Positions 14,837 through 19,908 of a stretch of 19,908 nt of DNA are shown here, one piece after another. Position 1 is the first letter of the stretch; the number at the start of each line of letters is the position of its first letter. This DNA comes from Betaproteobacteria bacterium (GTDB lineage Bacteria; Pseudomonadota; Gammaproteobacteria; Burkholderiales; Burkholderiaceae_C), in assembly GCA_009922295.1 (NCBI GenBank), contig RFWA01000009.1:1-19908 (forward strand), in the 5' to 3' direction. The notes under the pieces are model-generated. The model did no database searches. It worked only from the letters and a program-made list of their open reading frames with translations, and was not told the DNA's origin. Position numbers and translations under genes: made by a program.

Positions 14837-16186
14837 TTAGCGCGTGCGGTGGCCCAGCCACTCTTCAAGGTAATGAATATTGGTACCACCGCTCATGAAC
14901 TTCGCATCCACCATCAACTCACGATGCAGCGGAATGTTGGTGTTGATGCCCTCCACGACGGTCTCACCCAAGGCGGTTCGCATACGCGCCAGCGCCTGTT
15001 CACGCGTGTCGCCATGCACAATGATTTTCCCCACCATCGAGTCGTAATTCGGAGGCACGAAATAGTTGGTGTAGATGTGCGAGTCGACCCGCACGCCAGG
15101 GCCGCCTGGGGCATGCCACATTGTGATACGGCCTGGCGACGGCACAAACTTGTAAGGATCTTCCGCGTTCACGCGGCATTCGATGGCATGCCCGCGAATC
15201 TGGATCTGGCGCTGGGTAAACGGCAGTCTTTCACCGGCAGCCACCATAATTTGAGTCCGCACGATGTCAATGCCGGTCGTCATTTCCGTGACAGGGTGCT
15301 CCACCTGAACACGCGTGTTCATCTCAATGAAATAGAACTCCCCATCTTCGTAGAGGAACTCAAAGGTGCCAGCTCCCCGGTAACCAATTTTCTTGCAAGC
15401 GGCAACACAGCGCTCACCTACGCGCTCGATCAGTTTGCGCGGCACGCCAGGGGCTGGGGCCTCCTCAATGATTTTTTGGTGCCGGCGCTGCATGGAGCAA
15501 TCACGCTCGCCCAGGTAAACCGCATTTTTATGCTTGTCCGCAAGAATCTGGATTTCAATGTGCCGAGGGTTCTGGAGAAACTTCTCCATGTACACCGAGG
15601 GATTGCCAAAGGCGCTTTGCGCCTCGGCCTTGGTCATGGCCACGGCATTGATCAGGGCCGCCTCGGTGTGCACGACACGCATGCCGCGCCCGCCGCCGCC
15701 GCCCGACGCCTTGATGATGACCGGATAACCCACCGTGCGTGCAATACGGCGAATTTGCACTGGATCATCAGGCAATTCACCCTCCGAGCCGGGCACACAG
15801 GGCACGCCAGCCTTGATCATCGCCTGCTTGGCCGAGACCTTGTCGCCCATGATCCGAATCGATTCGGGCGTCGGACCAATGAACTGGAAACCGCTCTTCT
15901 CAACCCGTTCGGCAAAATCGGCGTTTTCGCTGAGGAATCCGTAACCCGGGTGAATGGCTTCGGCGTCAGTGACCTCGGCCGCCGAAATGATGGCTGGCAT
16001 GTTGAGGTAGCTCAGTGCCGACGGCGCGGGGCCGATACAAACGGCTTCTTCAGCCAATTTGACGTACTTGGCCTCGCGATCAGCTTCAGAGTACACCATC
16101 ACGGCCTTGATGCCGAGTTCCTGGCAGGCGCGCTGGATGCGGAGGGCGATCTCACCCCGATTGGCAACAAGAATTTTCTTAAACAT
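14837..16186 (-). CDS. accC: Acetyl-CoA carboxylase, biotin carboxylase subunit AccC
   Basis: AccC uses ATP and bicarbonate to carboxylate the biotin carried by AccB, the first half-reaction of fatty-acid synthesis. It has 449 residues, the same as E. coli AccC within a residue or two, and key positions align by number: K116, K159, the glycine-rich ATP loop SGGGGGRGM (161-169), H209, E276, E288, N290 and R292 (EMNTRVQVEHP). The N-terminal MFKKILVANRGEIALR is the typical Rossmann-like start, so ATG 16186 is secure although no Shine-Dalgarno sequence is obvious. It lies 18 bp after accB, the standard accBC pair, and its stop abuts the start of prmA. Confidence 0.98.
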   Translation of the reverse strand: MFKKILVANRGEIALRIQRACQELGIKAVMVYSEADREAKYVKLAEEAVCIGPAPSALSYLNMPAIISAAEVTDAEAIHPGYGFLSENADFAERVEKSGFQFIGPTPESIRIMGDKVSAKQAMIKAGVPCVPGSEGELPDDPVQIRRIARTVGYPVIIKASGGGGGRGMRVVHTEAALINAVAMTKAEAQSAFGNPSVYMEKFLQNPRHIEIQILADKHKNAVYLGERDCSMQRRHQKIIEEAPAPGVPRKLIERVGERCVAACKKIGYRGAGTFEFLYEDGEFYFIEMNTRVQVEHPVTEMTTGIDIVRTQIMVAAGERLPFTQRQIQIRGHAIECRVNAEDPYKFVPSPGRITMWHAPGGPGVRVDSHIYTNYFVPPNYDSMVGKIIVHGDTREQALARMRTALGETVVEGINTNIPLHRELMVDAKFMSGGTNIHYLEEWLGHRTR

Positions 16187-16204
16187 GGACTGGGTGGATA
16201 CGGA

Positions 16205-16657
16205 TCACACGAGCACAAAAAGAGGCTGGCTGTATTCCACAGCCTGTCCGTTTTCGCACAAAATTTGTACCACAGTGCCAGCGACATCAGCCTCAATTTC
16301 GTTGAGGATTTTCATGGCTTCAATGATGCAAAGGGTGTCACCGGCCTTGACGGCGTCGCCAACCTCAACAAACGATTTCGCTCCCGGCGACGCCGAGCGG
16401 TAAAACGTGCCGACCATCGGCGACTTCACCGTGTGCCCGACGGGCGCCACAGCCGGCACAGCAACAGGTGGCACTTCAGGTGGCGCCGGCATCGCCGGGG
16501 CCAAGGTGGCTGGCAATGGTTGTTGCTGCGCATACTGAACCATGGCCCCCCCACCCTTGACAATTCGTACCTTGCCTTCGGGTTCAGTGATTTCCAGTTC
16601 GGACACATTGGACTCTGACACGAGGTCGATCAGAGTCTTGAGTTTTCTTAGGTCCAT
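16205..16657 (-). CDS. accB: Biotin carboxyl carrier protein AccB
   Basis: AccB carries the biotin that AccC carboxylates and the AccAD transferase empties onto acetyl-CoA. From ATG 16657 it has 150 residues. The N-terminal MDLRKLKTLIDLVSES is the conserved start, followed by a Pro/Ala linker (about 50-75) and the biotinyl domain from about 76 with the thumb-containing SPMVGTFYRS. The biotinylated lysine is K116 in EAMKI; Ile replaces the more common Met after the lysine. An upstream in-frame ATG at 16678 adds seven unrelated residues; GGAG sits 5 nt before ATG 16657, which decides the start. The gene precedes accC and probably begins its own transcript in the gap after the TlpA-like gene. 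Confidence 0.97.
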   Translation of the reverse strand: MDLRKLKTLIDLVSESNVSELEITEPEGKVRIVKGGGAMVQYAQQQPLPATLAPAMPAPPEVPPVAVPAVAPVGHTVKSPMVGTFYRSASPGAKSFVEVGDAVKAGDTLCIIEAMKILNEIEADVAGTVVQILCENGQAVEYSQPLFVLV

Positions 16658-16722
16658 TGGATCTCCAGCGATTTTCAAATAACGATGACCTAATTCACCT
16701 TAAGTTCGGTAAATGTCGGCTA

Positions 16723-16728
16723 AGTATA
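16723..16728 (-). promoter_or_regulatory. Candidate -10 element for accB-accC
   Basis: On the minus strand TATACT matches TATAAT at five of six positions and would start transcription near 16716, giving a leader of about 58 nt with a good ribosome site before ATG 16657. No clear -35 was found. The sequence just upstream, GGAG then CTCC separated by 7 nt, could form a small hairpin. This lies in the 107-bp gap between the TlpA-like gene and accB. Confidence 0.45.
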
Positions 16729-16764
16729 GGGAGTTTATGCCTCCACTAAGCAGTCTGGCCGGGT

Positions 16765-17376
16765 TCAGATCAGGCGCTTCCACGCAGACAGATCGGTGTC
16801 CACCACTTTACCCATTTTACGGTGCGCAACCACCCCGTCCTGACCCAGGACCACAGTAAACGGTAGAGCACCACTGAGATTGCCCAGACTCTTACTCAGT
16901 TCCATGCCCGGAAAACCCGCCAACACAACCGGAAACGCCACGGGTGAACGAGCTAAAAACCGCTGCACCGCGTCTCTCTGATCGACGGCAATACCAAGAA
17001 CTTGCCAGCTTTTGGCAGAATTTTCCCGATAAAACCGATCCAATAGCGGCAATTCTTCGACACAAGGCGGACACCAAGTGGCCCAAAAATTGAGCAGCAA
17101 GGGGCGGCCACGCAACGCCTGCAGCGCCAGCGTTCCCCCTTCTGGAGTGGCCAAGGACATGGACCAAAAATCCACGCCCGCCACGGTTTCAGTCGGGGCT
17201 GACGCAACCGGCCCGATGCCTGGGGTCCGCTGACGCCACCAGGCCAGACCAGCGCCAGCCAGCAAAGCCGCCCCGCCCAGGCTGCCCAGCAGCCACTGCC
17301 GGCGCGAGCTACGACCGCTGGAGGTACCGTCGCGGATCGGCCCGACAGTTGGATCAGGGAGATCAGTCTGAGTCAT
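16765..17376 (-). CDS. TlpA-like thioredoxin-fold protein, exported or membrane-anchored
   Basis: This 203-residue protein has a thioredoxin fold of the TlpA/ResA type, which works as a periplasmic thiol-disulfide reductase. The N-terminal segment has a twin-arginine pair (SRRQWLLGS, residues 24-32) and then a hydrophobic helix to about residue 47 (GGAALLAGAGLAWW), fitting a Tat signal or an uncleaved anchor. The redox motif is WCPPC with C102 and C105, within NFWATWCPPCVEELP; a cis-proline region follows later (GALPFTVVLG). The frame is open upstream to 17472, but ATG 17376 gives a sensible N-terminus and overlaps the upstream gene's stop by 14 bp. Specific partners are not evident; cytochrome c maturation is one possibility. 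Confidence 0.88.
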   Translation of the reverse strand: MTQTDLPDPTVGPIRDGTSSGRSSRRQWLLGSLGGAALLAGAGLAWWRQRTPGIGPVASAPTETVAGVDFWSMSLATPEGGTLALQALRGRPLLLNFWATWCPPCVEELPLLDRFYRENSAKSWQVLGIAVDQRDAVQRFLARSPVAFPVVLAGFPGMELSKSLGNLSGALPFTVVLGQDGVVAHRKMGKVVDTDLSAWKRLI

Positions 17377-17965
17377 AGGGCAGATCATGCAACAAAGCGC
17401 GCACCGCTGCCAGGTCGCCGCGTGGTGCCCGCCCCTTCGCGTCGGGCCTGAGCGCGCCGCGAACGTCGTCACGGTCGTAGATCAACAGGTGGACACCTAC
17501 CTCTTCGCCCAGGCCAGAGCAAAAGGCATGCACACTCAATGCATCAACGGTTCCCCCGTGAAAACCTGTGACGGTTCGGGGCACATAGCGAACCTGATGG
17601 TCAATCAGGAAGATTTCGGCAGATTTGCTGTCTTCACAAAACAGTTGAATGTAAATGTCGCTCCAATGGGTGGCCGTGCCGTGCCAGACGGCTCCGCCCA
17701 AATAAGGCGAAAAGGATGTCAAGCGCGTCATCCAGGTCAGCGCCAGCGCGCGCAGGGACTGCAGCTCTTGCGCCTGGCTCTCAGGACAAAAAGTGGCAAT
17801 GTAATCCACAACCGCATCTTCGAGCGCGTCGTTGTCCGGCAGGGCTGTTCGAGCCGGCAAACCCAAGGCCTTGGCCGCCCGGTGCTTGGCCGCACCGTAG
17901 TCAAGCCCCTCCTCAACCACCAGTTGGGCCGCCACTGCAGAAATTTCGAGTTTCGAGGATTGCAT
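17363..17965 (-). CDS. Conserved betaproteobacterial protein of unknown function
   Basis: This 200-residue soluble protein has no signal peptide or membrane helix. I recognise it only as a conserved hypothetical gene often found beside mpl in Burkholderiales. The N-terminal 45 residues are helical and Ala-rich (LVVEEGLDYGAAKHRAAKALGLP). The centre has GGAVWHGTATHWSDIYIQLF (about 90-109), which recalls the glycine/serine loop plus acidic strand of nucleotidyltransferase-fold proteins, but the expected second acidic residue is missing. A later block, DALSVHAFCSGLGEEVGVHLLIYDRDD, is followed by GALRPDAKGRAPRGD. The gene is divergent from mpl (43 bp) and overlaps the TlpA-like gene by 14 bp, so the two are likely co-transcribed. 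Confidence 0.8.
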   Translation of the reverse strand: MQSSKLEISAVAAQLVVEEGLDYGAAKHRAAKALGLPARTALPDNDALEDAVVDYIATFCPESQAQELQSLRALALTWMTRLTSFSPYLGGAVWHGTATHWSDIYIQLFCEDSKSAEIFLIDHQVRYVPRTVTGFHGGTVDALSVHAFCSGLGEEVGVHLLIYDRDDVRGALRPDAKGRAPRGDLAAVRALLHDLPYDSD

Positions 17966-17996
17966 AGCTTGCCATTTTGCCTGTAACCGCCCCGCC

Positions 17997-18002
17997 TAAA
18001 AT
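17997..18002 (+). promoter_or_regulatory. Candidate -10 element for mpl
   Basis: TAAAAT matches TATAAT at five of six positions and is followed by exactly 6 nt (CTGGCC) and the mpl ATG, implying transcription start at or very near the start codon. The same 12 bases AATCTGGCCATG occur at the DUF1800 start (299-310). TTGCCA at 17969-17974 resembles a -35, but its 22-nt spacing is too long. Confidence 0.45.
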
Positions 18003-18008
18003 CTGGCC

Positions 18009-19445
18009 ATGCATATTCATATTCTCGGCATTTGCGGCACCTTCATGGGTGGACTGGCTGCCTTGGCGCGAGAAGCCGGCCACCGTGTGACAGGGTGTGA
18101 TACCGGCGTCTACCCGCCCATGAGCGACCAGCTGCGCGGGCTGGGCATTGCGCTGATTGAGGGTTACGGCACCGAGCAACTAGCGCTGCAGCCTGACCTG
18201 TTCGTGGTCGGTAATGTGGTGAGCCGTGTTCACAAGGCGGATGGCCAGCCCAAATTTCCTTTGATGGAGGCCATCCTGGACGCCGGCCTGGCCTACACCA
18301 GCGGCCCGCAATGGCTGGCCGAACACGTGCTGCAGGGGCGTCATGTGATCGCCGTCGCTGGCACCCACGGCAAAACCACCACCACGGCCATGGTGGCTTG
18401 GATTCTGGAGCAGGCCGGCTTGGCGCCCGGCTTTTTGATCGGTGGCGTACCCATGAACTTTGGCGTGTCTGCCCGCTTGGGCGGCGCGGCGGTGGTACCT
18501 CCGGGCGCGCGGCCGCTGTTTGTGATCGAGGCGGATGAGTACGACACCGCTTTTTTTGACAAGCGCAGCAAGTTTGTTCACTACCGGCCTCGCACTGCCG
18601 TCCTGAACAACTTGGAATTTGACCACGCCGACATTTTTGACGACCTGGCGGCCATTGAGCGACAGTTTCACCACTTAGTTCGAACCATCCCCGGCACTGG
18701 ACCGAATGGCGCTGGGCGCTTGGTTGTCAATGGCCTGGAGGAAAGCCTGAGCCGGGTGCTGCACATGGGTTGCTGGAGCGAAGTTCGCAGCTTTGGTGCT
18801 GGGGTCAGCGATTTCGCGGCGCAAGGTGAACCGCAGGATTTCCGGGTGCTGCAACAGGGCCGGGAGGCAGGTCATGTGCAGTGGGGGCTGACCGGGGTCC
18901 ACAACCAGCTCAACGCATTGGCCGCCATCGCGGCAGCAGAGCATGTGGGGGTGTCACCTGCCGCTGCGGCACAGGCTCTGGCCAGCTTCAAGAACGTCAA
19001 GCGCCGTATGGAAGTACGCGGACGCGTCGCGCTGGCCGGCGGCGACATCACTGTCTACGACGACTTTGCCCATCACCCTACAGCAATCCGCACCACACTG
19101 GACGGTCTGCGCCGTCAACTGGGCTCGACCGCGCGCATCCTGGCGGCGTTCGAGCCGCGCAGCAACACCATGAAGCTCGGCGCCATGGCGGCTCAGCTGC
19201 CCTGGAGTCTGGAAGACGCCGACCTGGCGTTTTGCCACGCGGGTGGCCTGGACTGGGACGCCCGCGCTGCCCTGACCACCATGGGGCCAAAAGCACAGGT
19301 CGCAGACAGCATCGATGCCTTGCTGGCCCAACTGCTTGCGGCCGCGCAGCCCGGCGACCACATCCTGTGCATGAGCAACGGCGGTTTCGGCGATATTCAC
19401 AGCAGGCTACTCCAGTCACTACAAAAAAAGCAGCAAGCTCTCTAA
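18009..19445 (+). CDS. mpl: UDP-N-acetylmuramate:L-Ala-gamma-D-Glu-meso-DAP ligase Mpl
   Basis: Mpl attaches recycled murein tripeptide directly to UDP-MurNAc in the cytoplasm, saving the MurC-E steps. The protein has 478 residues (E. coli 457). It has the three-domain Mur ligase layout: a Rossmann-type N-terminal domain starting HIHILGICGTFMGGLA (residues 3-17), the ATP-binding AGTHGKTTT (117-125), and a C-terminal domain around DDFAHHPTAI. The block EADEYDTAFFDKRSKF (174-189) with NNLEFDHADIFD (200-211) separates Mpl from MurC. There is no Shine-Dalgarno sequence before ATG 18009. Together with AmpD elsewhere in the window this supports an intact murein recycling route. The gene converges on the DAHP synthase gene. 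Confidence 0.97.
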   Translation: MHIHILGICGTFMGGLAALAREAGHRVTGCDTGVYPPMSDQLRGLGIALIEGYGTEQLALQPDLFVVGNVVSRVHKADGQPKFPLMEAILDAGLAYTSGPQWLAEHVLQGRHVIAVAGTHGKTTTTAMVAWILEQAGLAPGFLIGGVPMNFGVSARLGGAAVVPPGARPLFVIEADEYDTAFFDKRSKFVHYRPRTAVLNNLEFDHADIFDDLAAIERQFHHLVRTIPGTGPNGAGRLVVNGLEESLSRVLHMGCWSEVRSFGAGVSDFAAQGEPQDFRVLQQGREAGHVQWGLTGVHNQLNALAAIAAAEHVGVSPAAAAQALASFKNVKRRMEVRGRVALAGGDITVYDDFAHHPTAIRTTLDGLRRQLGSTARILAAFEPRSNTMKLGAMAAQLPWSLEDADLAFCHAGGLDWDARAALTTMGPKAQVADSIDALLAQLLAAAQPGDHILCMSNGGFGDIHSRLLQSLQKKQQAL

Positions 19446-19457
19446 GTAATTCGTGGC

Positions 19458-19471
19458 CTGCAGGCCTGCAG
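19458..19471. repeat. 14-bp perfect palindrome between convergent mpl and DAHP synthase genes
   Basis: CTGCAGGCCTGCAG reads the same on both strands and is overlaid by a direct repeat of GGCCTGCA. It lies in the 48-bp gap between two convergent stops. It lacks a loop and a T-run, so a terminator role is uncertain. Confidence 0.5.
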
Positions 19472-19493
19472 AGCACTCAAATGCCAGGACTCA

Positions 19494-19908
19494 TCAACCG
19501 GCCCGACGCGCCTTGACAGCCTCAGACAAGACCGACAGCACCTGCAATGAGTCGTCCCAACCCAGGCAGGCATCAGTGATGCTCTGGCCGTAGGCCAGAC
19601 CAGCCGCGTCGTCTTGCCCCGGCGTGAATTTTTGCGCTCCGGCTTGCAAGTGGCTCTCCACCATGACGCCAAAAACGCTGCGCGAGCCAGCTGCCAGCTG
19701 GCCGGCAATGTCACGGGCCACATCGACTTGTTTCTGATGCTGCTTGCTGCTGTTGGCGTGGCTGCAGTCCACCATCAGCGTGGGCGGTAATTTGGCTTTC
19801 TGCAGATCCTGGCAGGCAGCGGCTACGCTGGCGGCGTCGTAGTTGGGCGCCTTGCCGCCGCGCAAAATGACGTGGCAATCCCGGTTGCCATGGGTTTGCA
19901 CAATCGCC
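19494..19908 (-). CDS. aroG: 3-deoxy-7-phosphoheptulonate synthase, class I (3' part, cut by window edge)
   Basis: This is the C-terminal 137 residues or so of a class I DAHP synthase (AroF/G/H type), which joins phosphoenolpyruvate and erythrose-4-phosphate at the start of the shikimate pathway. The frame is open to the right edge, so the true start lies outside. It aligns closely with the E. coli family: HGNRDCHVILRGG, then DCSHANSSKQ with the metal-ligand His, VMVESHL with the ligand Glu, and SITDACLGW with the ligand Asp, ending in AVKARRAG. The N-terminal feedback-binding region is outside the window, so the paralogue (AroF, G or H) cannot be told apart and the symbol is provisional. It is convergent with mpl. 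Confidence 0.93.
   Translation of the reverse strand, partial: AIVQTHGNRDCHVILRGGKAPNYDAASVAAACQDLQKAKLPPTLMVDCSHANSSKQHQKQVDVARDIAGQLAAGSRSVFGVMVESHLQAGAQKFTPGQDDAAGLAYGQSITDACLGWDDSLQVLSVLSEAVKARRAG

Noticed and set aside
16310..16324. Ile instead of Met after the biotinylated lysine of AccB (EAMKI)
   Set aside because: Hydrophobic replacements at this position occur in betaproteobacterial AccB as I recall them, and the rest of the biotinyl domain is intact; not treated as a defect.
14849..16618. 589-codon open frame on the plus strand opposite accC and accB
   Set aside because: It is the antisense shadow of two genes with every catalytic residue in place. Its translation is His/Arg/Asn-rich with no domain, and long antisense frames are common in GC-rich DNA.
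16658..16678. Longer AccB start at 16678
   Set aside because: GGAG is correctly spaced only for ATG 16657, and MDLRKLKTLIDL is the conserved family start.

Overview
The window is a chromosomal segment from a Gram-negative betaproteobacterium, most likely order Burkholderiales, family Comamonadaceae (Rhodoferax/Polaromonas-like). This rests on the sequence style of Ffh, AccB/AccC, PrmA, NrdA/NrdB and the lysine/alanine-rich H1-like protein, on GC-rich coding DNA, and on the gene order. It is a family-level inference from recognition, not a database result. The content is mostly housekeeping. I see no transposase, phage gene, CRISPR array, tRNA or rRNA.

Layout, left to right. The 5' end of selD (minus strand, cut by the window edge) diverges from a two-gene unit encoding exported DUF1800 and DUF1501 proteins. 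Next come miaB (tRNA ms2i6A methylthiotransferase) and, convergent with it, ffh (signal recognition particle GTPase). A structured, repeat-like spacer separates these two. Divergent from ffh is a CcsA/YpjD-type membrane protein whose stop overlaps the start of a small PP0621-like zinc-ribbon protein. A 402-bp stretch without a convincing gene follows, then ampD, a nested hairpin, and the ribonucleotide reductase genes nrdA and nrdB behind a paired NrdR box. A histone H1-like protein with a strong terminator closes the plus-strand half.

The right-hand part is a minus-strand cluster read leftward: a conserved hypothetical gene, a TlpA-like thioredoxin gene, accB, accC, prmA and a short DUF3426 gene. 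Divergent from its upstream end is mpl (peptidoglycan recycling ligase). The 3' part of a class I DAHP synthase gene (aroG/F/H type, minus strand) runs off the right edge.

Functionally, nrdA/nrdB make deoxynucleotides under probable NrdR control. AccB and AccC are two of the four acetyl-CoA carboxylase parts. AmpD and Mpl both act in peptidoglycan recycling, although they lie 10 kb apart. Ffh handles co-translational membrane targeting, and MiaB and PrmA modify tRNA and ribosomal protein L11.

The points most worth a second look are: a DUF3426 gene that lacks its usual N-terminal zinc ribbon and starts inside prmA; several genes with a -10-like hexamer exactly 6 nt before the start codon and no Shine-Dalgarno sequence (possible leaderless mRNAs); the two-site NrdR operator with one unusual GC-centred half; the gene-free gap before ampD; and the switch-like hairpins between miaB and ffh. 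No clearly new multi-gene system is visible.
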